Assembly: GCA_958510825.1 (NCBI GenBank)
Contig: OY294049.1
Coordinates: forward strand, 31,462,774 to 31,526,773
Length of the DNA: 64,000 nucleotides
Direction: 5' to 3'
DNA from: Brachypterus glaber
Lineage: Eukaryota; Arthropoda; Insecta; Coleoptera; Kateretidae
Shown: positions 11,081-22,637 of the stretch, one piece after another
Position numbering within the stretch: the stretch's first letter is position 1
How the letters are laid out: each line of letters begins with the position of its first letter
Notes under the pieces: generated by a model
What the model was told of the DNA's origin: nothing
Databases searched by the model: none
Seen by the model: only the letters and a program-made list of their open reading frames with translations
Program-made: the position numbers and the translations under genes

Positions 11081-12094
11081 TAAATATTTGGAAATTTGGA
11101 AATCATGCATAAGACAAAATTTGCAATTTTTTAGACATATCAAACAACTTTTTTTCACTTCCGGTTTCTTCGGAAATGACCTTAACTTTCGATTTTTAAA
11201 TGGGACACCCTATATATTTTTACATATTTTGTTTTAGAAATCAATTCTGAATACAACCATATGTCACTTGTCAATTTTTGACAGGTCATGTCATTTTTTA
11301 TTTAAATTTTCATTTTAAACCTAGAGTGCCTTGAATTGGCTTATTTGCTTAATTTTTGGTCTAGTTTCTTAAGAAAAATACTATTTTGAAAGTTTTATCT
11401 TAACGCTATCAGAGTATGAACTATAAAACTGTCAAAACTAAAACTTGAAGGATGGCATTTCTAAAAATTGTTTTTCAAAGCCATCTCAGTTTTTGTTTTG
11501 TCTTATTAAATCTGAATGCAAATGCAATTACAAAAAGTGAATAGTAAAAATTAGTATTTTAAGGCCAAGTTCTTTAAAATAAACCATGCATGTGTAGTAT
11601 CAAAATGTTCGGAAAAAAAATCTCTATCATTTAAAAGTAATGAGCTACCTTCTTCCCATTAAAAAAAAATGACTTATGGGCAAAAACTTTTAAACTTTTA
11701 AGAGCGCACCAAAAATAGAGTTTTCGGAAAAAAATCAAAATAGTATTTTTCTTAAGAAACTAGACCAAAAATTAAGCAAATAAGCCAGTTCAAGGCACTC
11801 TAGGTTTAAAATGAAAATTTAAATAAAAAATGACATGCCCTGTCAAAAATTGACAAGGGACATATGGTTGTATTCAGAATTGATTTCTAAGACAAAATAT
11901 GTAAAATTATATAGGGTATCCCATTTAAAAATCGAAAGTTAAGGTCGTTTCCGGTGAAACCGGAAGTAAAAAAAAGTTGTTTGATATGTCAAAAAAACGC
12001 AAATTTTGTCTTATGCATGATCTCCAAATTTAATTTGGATAGCTCAAAGTATAAAAAAGTTAAGGGGGGTGAACCACCTTCCTGAAACACCCGG
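11081..12094. mobile_element. Fold-back MITE, right end CACCCGG+TA
   Basis: Arms at about 11090-11400 and 11715-12040 are inverted copies (blocks TGCATAAGACAAAATTTGC, CACTTCCGGTTT, TTGTCAATTTTTGACAGG, TAGAGTGCCTTGAATTGG). The right terminus, ending GAAACACCCGG at 12094 followed by TA, matches that of the complete copy at 21324-22049. The corresponding left 50 bp are missing, so this copy is truncated at the family B junction. Confidence 0.7.
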
Positions 12095-12480
12095 TATAGG
12101 GGTTTTGGGGTCCACGAATCTGATAATAAAATTTTTTAATTTCACCCCCTTTCACTTTTTGCGGTCATAAATCTGAAAAAGTAACTTTTAAGGGGTCTTC
12201 GGGATCGCTGATTACGAATCTGGACTCAAAATGTCAAAATTCAAAATGGCGGATTTAAGATGGCTGACACTTTTTGTTTATTGAGTTTTTTTATTTTTAA
12301 ATGTTTAAAAGTTTATTGGCTCCGCTAAAAACGAATCTGACATTTAAAATGTTTAATTCAAAATGGCGGATCAAGGCCAGAGTTGATATTTTATTGTATT
12401 AAATGAAAAACAAAAATATGTATTTGCGTCCATTTCAGATCAAGAAAAAGGTATTTATTCTCAAAAGTTGAAAAGAACTC

Positions 12481-13040
12481 CACCCCCGAGGGGATGAGAG
12501 TGTAAATATTTTTAAATATTTTCTACAAAATTGGTATATAGGGGTATTGGGGTCAAAAAATATGAATCTAATAATATTTTTTTTCTAATTTCACCCCCTG
12601 AGGGATAGAGGGTGGTTTTTGCTGAAAGTGAATCTGATAATAAAAAAAATACATCTCCACCCCAAAGGGGCGGGGGGTATTTTTCGTGAAAATTGGTATA
12701 TTGGGGTTTTTCAGGTTGCTAAAAGTGAATTTGATAATAAAAAATCCATTTTACGCGCAGATGTGAACAATGGGAAAGCTCTTTTACTGGGCAGTGTATC
12801 TTTGTTTTTATTTTGATTTGTTTCTAAAATATTCAAAATCAAAATTGGAAAAGCTCATTTTTGCTTTCCCCTTTTGAAAATTTTCTAAATTTCGGAAAGC
12901 CTTGTACTCGTGAAAAAATTTTCAAAAATTTGTTTGCGTGTGTTTGCGTTTTATGACGTTTTATGTCGATATAAATTAATTTAAAGCCAAAAAAAATGTC
13001 AGAAGAAGAACTCTTTGAGCTAGAGACTTGAAATTCGGCA
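12481..13040 (+). repeat. Dispersed repeat family B inserted in the left arm
   Basis: Has GC-rich boxes (CACCCCCGAGGGGATGAG, CACCCCAAAGGGGCGGGG), GGGAAAGCTCTTTTACTGGG and TTTCGGAAAGCCTTGTA. It is shorter than other copies: the GATCGGTC and AACTTAAG boxes are deleted after about 13000. It separates duplicated segments of family D. Confidence 0.7.
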
Positions 13041-13968
13041 TTTTTTAAACATTTTAAATGTTTTAAGTTTATTGACTCCGCTAAAAACGAATCTGACATT
13101 TAAAATGTTTATTTCAAAATGGCGGATCAAGGCCAGAGTTGATATTTTATTGTATTAAATGAAAAGCAAAAATATGTTTTGGCGTCCTTTCCAGATCAAG
13201 AAAAAGGTATTTATTCGCAAAAGTTGAAAAGAACTTTGACAGATGTCAAATATCGATTATTGGCAAATGGTTCATTTTTCCATCAAACTTCGCCAACATA
13301 TGAAAATTTCATCAGTATTTTTGAATTCTCCGTCAAAAAAATCATTTTAAAACTTTATTAAAATAGTAAATAGTTCAAATAGTTTTAATTAAATAAATTT
13401 TTACCCAAAAATGTATTTATGACAAATGCCAGTTTTCATGTATTTTTGTATTTAAATTTGTATAACTTTTTACCGAAAACTGCCGATGACGTAATTTTTT
13501 TTGAGTTGATAGAATAATTCTTTTGCATAATTGGCTGCCACGAGCTGGCACTGCAGGGTGCACTTCCATCAGAAAATAAAAAATTGTTTTAAATTTTTGA
13601 TTTTTGTATACTACAAATATTTATATTTTTTAGTCAGCTTTAGATAATTTTTAACAGACATTGATATACTGCTGGATATCATCAAGGGTTATCAGTCCTA
13701 AAACTGGCTCGATGCAGCTCCGTCCTGGCTAATTTCTAGTTTTTCCTATAGTGTCTACGTCTTAGTCCTTTGGGCCTTTAAGGAAGCAATAATTAGGTTT
13801 AAAGGGAAGTTTAAATCGTACACAAACATTAAATAATAATACAAAAATAATATCTTACGAAAAAAAAAATAATTATTATGTGAGATATAAATGCTCATAT
13901 AAGTTATATATACTTATATAAGGCTAAAATAATTTTTGAAATTCCTTGGTTTTTGCTCTAGACCCTCA

Positions 13969-14099
13969 CTGATTCAGGCATAATTATCACTTACTAAACT
14001 AAGTCCTTTTTATTGGCCAAAAGAATTATGGCTTCTCACCTGGCCAATAAAAAGAACAGAATGGATTAGTTTAGTTAGTAATAATTATGCCTGAATCAG
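13969..14099. mobile_element. Hairpin MITE, 131 bp
   Basis: CTGATTCAGGCATAATTAT at 13969 pairs with ATAATTATGCCTGAATCAG ending at 14099, and CTTTTTATTGGCC pairs with GGCCAATAAAAAG inside. Arms are about 50 bp with a short loop. Non-coding. Confidence 0.7.
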
Positions 14100-14146
14100 C
14101 ATTTAGTTTACCTAAATCTTGTGTTATGAAATTTGTTATTTTAAAT

Positions 14147-14243
14147 CTGTGGCTTGGTTCTAAAAAGGCCAATGTGACTTTGTCAATAGCAGCGTCCTCA
14201 CGTCAACTCTGATGTAATTGGCCCTTTTAAAAACAAGCCACAG
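14147..14243. mobile_element. Hairpin MITE, 97 bp
   Basis: CTGTGGCTTGGTTCTAAAAA pairs imperfectly with TTTTAAAAACAAGCCACAG, and GGCCAAT pairs with ATTGGCC. It lies 48 bp from the preceding hairpin but is unrelated in sequence. Confidence 0.65.
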
Positions 14244-14359
14244 AAATAAAAATAAAAATATAACAATATTTGTAAAAAAAATTATGTTTCTGAAGTAGCT
14301 TTGCAAATTTTAACTCAAAAACCGTTAAGGGTTTTTTTCTATGGTAAAAACCTGTAGAA

Positions 14360-14690
14360 TCATATTCGTATGAAAAACTACGAATAAGTTACAAAGAAAA
14401 AAAAATGGTCAAAAAAGCGATAAGTCACCCACGTTTCGCACGCCCGTGGTTAAAATAACTATATAAAAAATAACACAAGATAATAGGCCTTATTAGGTTT
14501 AGATCATATGCAAAACATCTTTACTATAGCTCAAATTGTTCCTTGATAACTAAAAAAACTATTTTTTAGCTTAAAGGGGCGTAGCTCCATTACGGCTCAT
14601 TATTAGACATATGTGTATACGTGCTTGTTTTATATTTTTTTATTAGAATTATACACCTAAAAGTCTCAAGGCAGTTTCAAAAAGATCTTG
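14360..14690 (+). repeat. Dispersed repeat family C, one arm
   Basis: Collinear with 1-320: TACAAAGAAAAA, GATAAGTCACCCACGTTTCG, GTGGTTAAAATAA, then GGCGTAGCTCCATTACGGC and an ATTATTAGACATATGTGTAT block. Diverged and without an adjacent partner arm. Confidence 0.6.
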
Positions 14691-15405
14691 TATTATAAAA
14701 AAAAATTAAAAAAAATCCTTTTTTTATATTCCGATGGAGGTGCACCTTGCAGTGGTAGCTCGTGGCAGCCAATTATGTAAAAGAATTATTCTATATATAA
14801 TAAGGAACTCCAACTCCAATAAAAATTACGTCATTGGCAGTTTTTGGTAAAAATTTATACAAAATTATATAAAACTCTTATTTGTCATAAATACATTTTT
14901 GGATAAAGCTTTATTTAAATAAAACCACTTGAACTATTTACTATATAACAGCATTTTTAAAATGTTTTTTTTTTACGGAGAATCCGAAAATACTCCCTTA
15001 AAAAATTCACAGGTTGACGAAATTTGATGCAAAAATGGTCCATTTGCCAAAAATCAATATCAAAAAGTTTTTTTCAACTTTTGCGAATAAATGCCTTTTC
15101 TTTGAACTGAAATGGACCCAAATACATATTTTTGTAATTTTTTATTGAATACAATAAAATATCAACTCTAGACTTCATCCGCCATTTTGAATTGGAAATT
15201 TTAAATGTTAAATTCGTTTTAATCAAAGCCAATTAACCCCAGCTACATTTAAAAATTAAAAAACAACTCATTAAACAAAAAAGTGTCCGCCATCTTGAAT
15301 CCTCCATTTTGAATTTTGACATTTTGAGTCCAGATTCGTAATCAGCGACCCCGAAAACCCCTTAAAAACTTTTTCAGATTTCTGGCTGCAAAAAGTAATC
15401 GGCTG

Positions 15406-15630
15406 GTAGTTTTCGTGAAATTTTGTATATTGAAGTTTTTGAGATTGCTGAAAGTGAATCTGATAATTAAAAAAATCTAACTACACCCCCTCAGGGGCGG
15501 GGGGTAGTTTTTGTAAAAATTGCTATATTGGGGTTTTTTAGGTTGCTGAAAGTGAATCTGATAATAAAAAATCCATTTTACACGCGGAGGTGAAAAATGG
15601 GAAAGCTCTTTTACTGGGCAGTGTATTTTC
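15406..15630 (+). repeat. Dispersed repeat family B, short fragment
   Basis: Two monomers (TACACCCCCTCAGGGGCGGG box, AAAATTGCTATATTGGGG, GAATCTGATAATAAAAAATC), then GGGAAAGCTCTTTTACTGGG. The copy stops there, abruptly replaced by the GGATATTTT-motif sequence. Confidence 0.7.
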
Positions 15631-15639
15631 GCTCATATA

Positions 15640-16420
15640 GTCTGGATATTTTTCGCCAGATATTCTGTCGTCCAGATATTTTTTCACTAGAATATGATAT
15701 CGTTAACCTTATATATTTATTTTATTTATTTATTTGTACAAAAATAACCAATGTACATTTTATAGTGCACTATGAACTAAGAGTTTGTGTGTGCACTCCA
15801 AATATCATAAAAAAAAGAATTCTTAAGATTAATTACATTATGAAGTTATAAAATCACACTTAAATTGTTAACACATAAAAATATTACATTATGATTAAAT
15901 ACATATGTAGTCTTAACAGTATTAAGTTTTAAACCATGGTAAGATACTGATTATCACGTTATTATTACGTTTAATCCAAGATTGGACATTATTTTTAATG
16001 ATTTTGTATTTTTTGTTTTTCAAGTTTTGAGGTAGGGAATTTATTATCTTGGGAAGTATATATAAATAATGTCTTTGGGATGCAGAAAAATGCATTATTG
16101 GTACTGTAAGACCATTATTACTAGCAAGTCTTGTATTTACAATATGTTCTATTGGGTTTGTTATTGTTTGATTTTTACAATGAAATTTTATAATATTATT
16201 AATGTATAATTGTCTGATATTTATATAAATCCTGGATGACAAATTTTGCCGCATATATTTTATAATCGGGATATTTTGCCAGACAAATATTTCGTAGCTT
16301 GGATATATATTTTATATAGGGCTATGATATTTTGTTTCACAATTTTTCTCTTGGATATTTTGTGGCCGGAAGTTATCTCGCGTGGATATTATCCGGTTAT
16401 ATCACCGCAAATTTTGGAAA
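15640..16420. repeat. Irregular array of GGATATTTT-like motifs, interrupted by a LINE fragment
   Basis: Motifs occur at about 15646 (GGATATTTTT), 15657, 15673, 15693, then after the LINE piece at about 16268 (GGATATTTTG), 16283, 16300, 16324 (TGATATTTTG), 16351 (GGATATTTTG) and 16384. Spacing is 15-35 bp, with CCAGA or similar often preceding. The array on either side looks like one sequence split by the LINE insertion. Confidence 0.4.
15922..16254 (-). pseudogene. LINE ORF2, C-terminal fragment
   Basis: A 110-residue frame ends a non-LTR ORF2. It has NTRLASNNGLTVP, SQRHYLYILPKIINSLPQNL and a final WIK..N tail, matching the family pattern TR...P......Y....YN.LP..IK. The element continues on the minus strand to a (TAAA)n-like 3' tail at about 15706-15730, unlike the (TTA)n tails elsewhere, so it may be a different lineage. 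Everything upstream of the C-terminal domain is missing. Inserted within the GGATATTTT array. Confidence 0.55.
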
Positions 16421-17371
16421 AGGATGTTCTGTCTTACAACCATTTTACCTGTAATGTAATGTGCACATGTTTTGTTAAGGTGCACTTTAACAAGCACGCC
16501 TGCAACTGTTCATCTATTTAAAATGTATATTTATCAATTCTCCTAAAGTTCGTCCGTTTAGATCAGCAGCTTCTTGCATAATGTAAAAGGTATACTCAAC
16601 TTTTAGCTTCGCTTTGAAGCAATAAATTTACATCAGCTTTAAATAACCAAGACATTAGACCATATAATTTAAGGTAGGTAAAGGCAACATTCACAACTAC
16701 ATTTTTTGCTGAAAATATTTAATAGATATTTTTTACTGCTACAGCCTTACTTTCATCTAATTTTAAAATATAGACTAAGTACAGTTAAAAAAAAACAAAA
16801 AACAAACTTACATATTTACTTAAACATTTTTTTTTATATCATTAAAGTTAAGGTTTGCAATCCCAAAAGTAAATTTCAATCTCGGAATTTATGTCAGAAA
16901 TTACTTAAATAGTATAAGTACTATAAAATATTTGATATGAAATACCTTAGATTAAAAAACCCAAAAAATTACAATAAATATAATATACAATGTGTGTTAA
17001 AAATCTGCCCCCTAACTTTCGAACGGATTAAGATATCAACTTAAAATTTGGAAAACGTAAATAACATAACCAATTTTTTTTGTATATTTATTTATTTATT
17101 TAAAGTATAAACTTTTTAGATTTTCTTTATATTTTTTATAATAAACTAAATATTTTAATTAATAACTATATAAAGGAGTTTAGAAAAATATCACAAGAGT
17201 AATTTTTCGCAGAAGGAAATCCTTGTTAGTAATGTTTTACCCCCGTGTTATTTAAAGATAAAGTTGAATAAAAAGTTAGAAGAAGAAAAATATAATATAA
17301 AGAAAAAAAAACAATAAAATATACATAATGTTAAATTAATTAATAACAATTATTGGAACAAGAGTCTTGGA
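16421..17371. other. AT-rich interval, no gene recognised
   Basis: Nothing supported as coding. TATTTATTTATTTA at about 17090 could be an old retroposon tail, but no adjoining body is recognisable. Confidence 0.5.
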
Positions 17372-19384
17372 GTGAGATGTATAATTCAGATAGTGAAGAT
17401 AAGTTTTCTTTTTTTTCTGAGAAAATTTGGTTCACTTTTTGACATGATTTTTCCAGTGGTGAAACAAAAATTAAGACACAGATCAAATCCAAATCCATGG
17501 ATTACAGATAGGATTATAAATGAGGGAATATTTGTCAGGGATATTTTTCGTTCTTGTAAATATTCAAATGATCCGCTTATGCATGAGTTTTATGAAAAAC
17601 TATTAAAAAAACACGAAACAAATATTGCTTTGGCTAAAAAAAACTATTTTGACAGTATATTAAATAATGCAGATAATAAAAGTCAAGCGGCTTGGAATAT
17701 CATAAAGCAAAATTGTAATTTAAAGGCTAAAAGGATAAACCAACCAAAAATATTAAACAGTCAAAATGAACCTTTGAGTGCAGATAAAATGACTGACTCC
17801 TTAAATGAATATTTTATTGAGTCTGTTAAATCCATAATCTCTAGTAAGGCGAAAAATGACCTTCCCCCACCTAACATACAAAAGAATGTTAATTCAATTT
17901 TTTTAGATCCAGTTTCTCCAAGGGAAGTGTTTGATATTATTGTGTCTACAACAAAGAAAAAGTCCTGTGTTTTCCAAAATCTTTGAGAAGGCTTTCTATC
18001 TTAGGCTTGTATCCTTTATGGCTACTTTCAGTCTGTTAACTCCCAGGCAGTTTGGCTTCACCAAAGGTAAATCTACCCAAGACGCCATATTTTCCCTCTA
18101 TGACCGTATTCTAAATAACTTCGACAACAAACTAAAAACTTGTGGTTTGTTTTATGACTTAAGCAGAGCTTTTGACACAATAAACCACAAGTTATTGTTG
18201 CAGAAGCTTTATGATTACGGCATAAGAGGTGCAACACTAGAGTGGTTGAAGTCATATCTGGCTGGGAGGTACCAGACTGTTAGAGTCTCAGATGGAAAGG
18301 GTCATGTATTTTCTCGACTTTTACCATGTGAGACAGGAGTCCCACAAGGCAGTATTCTTGGTCCCATTTTGTTTATAATCTTTATAAATGATCTGTGTCT
18401 TGATTCGGAAAACAAGAGCTTGCTTACACTTTTTGCTGATGATATCTCTGAAGTGGTGTCTGCTAAGGATATTGAAACTCTCAGCTTAAAACTAAATGAA
18501 TGTATCTTTAAAATGCAGGAATGGTGTCTCAAAAATGGTTTATTTTCAATACTGACAAGACAAAACTAATTATGTTTCATCCCAAAATGGTTGTACAAAA
18601 TTCCAGCATTTTGGTACGTTCAAATGGTAAATCCATCATGCAGGATGGTGATTGCAAGTTTCTCGGTGTTTTCATGGATGAAACTTTATCCTGGAGAAGA
18701 CATGTTGAAAGTGTTCTGAAAACCCTGGCCACAAAGAGTTTCTGCATCCTTCAGCTCAGAAGGACCGTAAGCACATCCACACTTTTAAAATATTACTATG
18801 CGTACATAAACTCTGTCATTTCTTACGGTATTCTGTATTGGGGATGCAGTTCTGAGGTGGAAAGGGTTCTTATTATGTTTCATTTTTGGTTTATCTTATA
18901 ATTCTACTTGTAGAGATATTTTTGTGGAAAAGCGCATAATGACTGTCTACAGTATGTTTATGTATCAATGTGTTATCTATGTTAAGAACAATTTAAATTC
19001 ATTTGTCATTGTTGGTGACATAAATCAGTATTGTACAAGAAATGCTACAAATCTTTACGTGCCAGCTTACAATTATGCACAGGTTAAGGATGGGACTAAA
19101 ATGATGTCAGATATCAGATTATTTGAAAATCTTCCAAATGAGATTAAGAATGCAAACAGCCTCAAACAATTTAAATCAAAAGTTAAAGTTTTTTTTCAAT
19201 TAAATTGTTTTTATTCAATTCCAGAATATTTGGGCAAAAAAATTTAATTAAGTTAATATGTGATAAATTATTTATAAGTTATTTATTTACATGTGTGTAT
19301 TTTATATATATTTTTTTGACGTGTCCGATACTTTTTTGTCTATGGAAATAAAGATTATTATTATTATTATTATTATTATTATTT
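17372..19384 (+). mobile_element. 5'-truncated LINE with (ATT)n tail
   Basis: Begins within the linker after the endonuclease and runs through RT to a 3' UTR ending GGAAATAAAG then (ATT)n at 19354-19384. About 100 bp of 3' UTR follows the last codon. The tail and the RT motifs resemble those of the 53-64 kb LINE, but the sequence is clearly distinct. Confidence 0.85.
17450..19247 (+). pseudogene. LINE reverse transcriptase, broken
   Basis: The first frame (to 17986) has the pre-RT linker PWITDRI and AAWNIIKQNC. At about 17965 it jumps from STTKKKS to VFSKIFEKAF in another frame. The family normally has about 50-70 residues here, including SSG.DG and the NYRPIS box, so part of the fingers/palm is deleted. 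The second frame (to 18569) has FGFTKGKSTQDAI, YDLSRAFDTINH, GVPQGSILGP and catalytic FADD at 18432-18443. A frameshift near 18521-18540 leads to KFLGVFMDETLSW and SYGILYWG, and a further break near 18870-18900 precedes the C-terminal domain (FENLPNEIKNA, ending FYSIPEYLGKK). The active-site aspartates remain, but three disruptions make it dead. CR1/Jockey-group by motif. Confidence 0.85.
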
Positions 19385-19724
19385 GTTGATACAAAAACGT
19401 AAATTGTACTTAAAAACTAATTTCAAATACAATAAATAAAAAAATAAAAAAAAATCTAAGAAAATCGCAAATAACAAAAAAAAATAGAATATACTCAAAA
19501 AGAAAAAAAAAATTAAAAATTATATGGTCATAAAGAAAATTAATTCAGCTTTAAAATGAAGTATCACACCACTCCCATTTTTATTAAAAATAATGCTTTC
19601 CCTTGCCACCTGCCAGTGTATCCCCAAACATTTCATATAAACTATTAAATTATGTGTTTCAAATTTCAAGTTGATATCTTAACGCACTGTACACACAGTT
19701 CCTAATGATAAGAAGTAAGTAAAT
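19385..19724. other. AT-rich interval, no gene recognised
   Basis: A-rich low-complexity DNA between the LINE tail and the next family B copy. Confidence 0.55.
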
Positions 19725-20440
19725 TTGATTTATTGTTTCCCATTTTGAAAATTTTCAAAATTTTTGGAAAGCCTTGTATTCGTGCAAAAATTTTCAAACG
19801 TTTTTTTTGCTTATTTTTGCGTTTTATGACGTTTCTATATAAATCAATTTCGTGCAAAAAAAAATTGTGTCGATCGGTCTGTCCCAGAAATTTTGTGTGC
19901 ACCATAACTTAAGAAAGTTTTAAGCTAGAGACTTTAAATTTGACATACAGGTATGTTACCAAACTTCTCGCTCGGGATCGCTTTTGGGGTGCAGCATGGG
20001 GAAAAATAATTTTTTTTTAGAAAAATTTGAAAATTGCTATATATGGGTTGCTGTAATTGAATATGACAATAAAAATTTTATAACTCCACCCTAGAGGGTG
20101 TGAGGGGGTAAATGTTTTTAAATATTTTCAATATTTTCTTCAAAATTGGTATATAGGGGTTTTTTGTAATATGAATCTAATAATAATTTTTTTTAATTTT
20201 ACCCCCGGAGAGGTGGGGGTGGTTTTTGTGAAAACTGGTATATTGTGGTTTTTGAGGTTGCTGAAAGTGTATCTGATAATAAAAAATTGGTATATTGTGG
20301 TTTTTGAGGTTGCTGAGAGTAAATCTGATTATAAAAAAAATCATCTCCACCCCAAAGGGGCGAGGGGTAGTTTTAGTGAAAATTGGTATATTGGGGTTTT
20401 TAAGGTTGCTGAAAGAGGATCTGATAATAAAAAATTATAA
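19725..20440 (+). repeat. Dispersed repeat family B with monomer array
   Basis: The 5' part (TTTGGAAAGCCTTG, TTTTTGCGTTTTATGACG, TGTGTCGATCGGTCTGTCC, AACTTAAG, GGTATGTTACC) is followed by about four monomers of 80-100 bp between 20085 and 20440. Each monomer has GAAAATTGGTATATTG.GG, GAGGTTGCTGAAAG, ATCTGATAATAAAAAA and a GC-rich CACCCC.AAGGGGCG-type box. Confidence 0.75.
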
Positions 20441-21323
20441 CTCCACCCCCTAAGAGGCGGGGGATAGTTTCCGTGAAAATTGGTATTGCTAAAAGTGAAT
20501 TTGATAACAAAAAATCCATTTTACTAGCGGATGTGAAAAATGGGAAAGCTCTTTTACTGGGCCGTGTATCTTTGTTTTGAAAATTCCTTTGTTTCTAAGA
20601 TATTTTAAATCAAAATTGGAAAAGCTAATTTTTGTTTTCCCATTTTGAACATTTTTAAAGTTTCGGAAAGCCTTGTATTCGTGCAAAAATTTTAATTTTT
20701 TTTTGCGTATTTTTGCGTTTTGTGACGTTTCATGTCGATATAAATCAATTTGGAGCCAAAAAAATTGTTAGTAGATAGGTCGATCGGTCTGTCCTGGAAA
20801 TCTTGTGTGCGCGATAACTTAAGAACGCTTTAAGCTAGAGACTTGAAATTCGGCATACAGGTATGTTACCAAAATTTCTCGCTCGGGATTGTTTTTGGTG
20901 AACATTGGGGTGCGGTAAGGGGGAAAAAAATTTTTTTTTACAAAAAATTAAAACTTACTATAAGGGGTTAAGGTTAAGGTTGCTGAAATTGAATCTGATA
21001 ATAACATTTTTCTAGCTCCACCCCCGCGGGGGCGAGGGGGTAAATATTTTTAAATCTTTTCGATATTTTCGTCGAAATTGGTTTATAGGGGTTTTACCCC
21101 CTGAGGGGCGGGGGTTATTTTTGTGAAAATCTGTATATTGGGGGTGAAATTGGAAAAAATTTATTATCAGATTCAGATTCGTGGACCCTTAAAACCCCTA
21201 TATACCAATTTTGACGAAAATATTGAAAATATTTAAAAATATTTGGGCCCTCACACCCGAGGGGGTAAAGTTAGAAAATTTTTATTATCAGATTCAATTT
21301 CAGCAACCATAACAACCCCTATA

Positions 21324-22049
21324 CCGGGTGTTTCGGGAGGTGGTTCATCTCCCTTAACTTTTTTACTTTTTAATGTAACATCGTGAAATATTCAGGAGCT
21401 ATGTTATGTATAATTTACGACTTTTTGACATGGCACTTTGTGACATTTTGTGGCACTTCCGGTTTCACCGGAAATGAATCGAATTTTAAACTTTTAAATG
21501 GAATACCCTATATATTTTTATATATTTCGATTTAAAAATTAATTCTGAGAAACAGCATGTGCCACTTGTCAATTTTTGACAGGTCATGTCATTTTTTATT
21601 TAAATTTTTATTTAAAATCTAGAGTGCCTTTAATTAGCTTATTCGCCATAAGTCATTGTTTTCAAACGGAAAGAGGGTGGCTCATTAGGTTAAAATAAAA
21701 GATAATTTTGTTGCGAACATTTTGATACCACACATGAATGTTTATTTGGAAGAACTTGGCATTAAAAAACAAAATATTAAAATAATTATTTAACTAAAAA
21801 ATTACATGACCTGTCAAAATTTGACAAGTGACACATTCTTGTTCTTAGAATTGATTTCTGAATCAAAATATGTAAAAATATACAGGATGCTCCATTTAAA
21901 AATAGAAAGTTCGATTCATTTCCGGCGAAACCGGAAGTGCCAAAAAACTTCTAACTATGTCAAAAGTCTTAAATTATACATAATTTCAAGATCCTACCTA
22001 AAAAATTAAAAAAGTTAAGAGGGGTGAACCATCTTCCTGATACACCCGG
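21324..22049. mobile_element. Complete fold-back MITE, TIR CCGGGTGT, TA target duplication
   Basis: Ends CCGGGTGTTTCGGGAGGTGG and its inverse at 22049 (ATACACCCGG), flanked by TA (21322-21323 and 22050-22051). Inverted arms of about 300 bp share GGTGAACCATCTTCC.GA, CTTCCGGTTTC.CCGGAA and TGTCAATTTTTGACAGG. The related family B site at 35084-35100 reads CCCCTATATAGCAA, which is exactly the sequence expected without the insertion. Related to the truncated copy at 11081-12094. TA duplication suggests Tc1/mariner-type mobilisation. Confidence 0.8.
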
Positions 22050-22637
22050 TATAGCAAGTTTCATTTATTTGTAAAAAAATGTATTTTTCCCCATTTTCCC
22101 CCCTTACCGCACCCCAATGATCACCAAAAACAATCCCGAGAGAGAACTTTTGTATGCCAAACTTCAAGTCTCTAGCTCAAAGCGTTCTTAAGTTATCGTA
22201 CATACAAGATTTCCCGTCAGACCGATCGACTGAATTTTTTTTTTGCTCGAAATTGATTTATATCGACATAACACGTCATAAAACGAAAAATTACGCAAAA
22301 AAAATTGAAATTTTTTGCACGAATATAAGGCTTTTCGAAATGTTGAAAATTTTCAAAATGGGAAAGCAAAACTGAGCTTTTCCAATTTTAAATATCTTAG
22401 AAATAAATGAAAATAAAAACAAAGATACACTACCCAGTAAAAGAGCTTTCCCATTTTTCACATCCGGGCGTAAAATGGATTTTTTATTATCAAATTCAAG
22501 TAGATAGATAGATGTCGCTTGAGTAGGTGCGTCTGAAATTGCTCCTCACAAAATTGTGATTAAACCTGGTTTTAAGTGAAAAATAATTCTTTAAAACAGT
22601 GAAAAATTGTGTAAAACAGTATTCTGTGTAAATTCTT

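Larger units (their letters stand above)
12097..15405. mobile_element. Composite fold-back with AATGGCGGAT arms (family D)
   Basis: The left arm (12150-12480 and 13040-13575) and right arm (14745-15400, reversed) share GCGGTCATAAATCTGAAAAA-like, TTCAAAATGGCGGAT, GAGTTGATATTTTATTGTAT, CAAGAAAAAGGTATTTATTC, ACTGCCGATGACGTAAT and GGCTGCCACGAGCTGGCACTG-type blocks. The left arm is split by a family B unit flanked by about 175 bp repeated on both sides (12304-12480 and 13051-13225). The centre (13576-14744) carries two hairpin MITEs and a family C piece. No transposase seen. Confidence 0.6.

Noticed and set aside
20171..20440. 89-codon frame with internal repeats
   Set aside because: Translation of the family B monomers; repeat-derived and not kept elsewhere.
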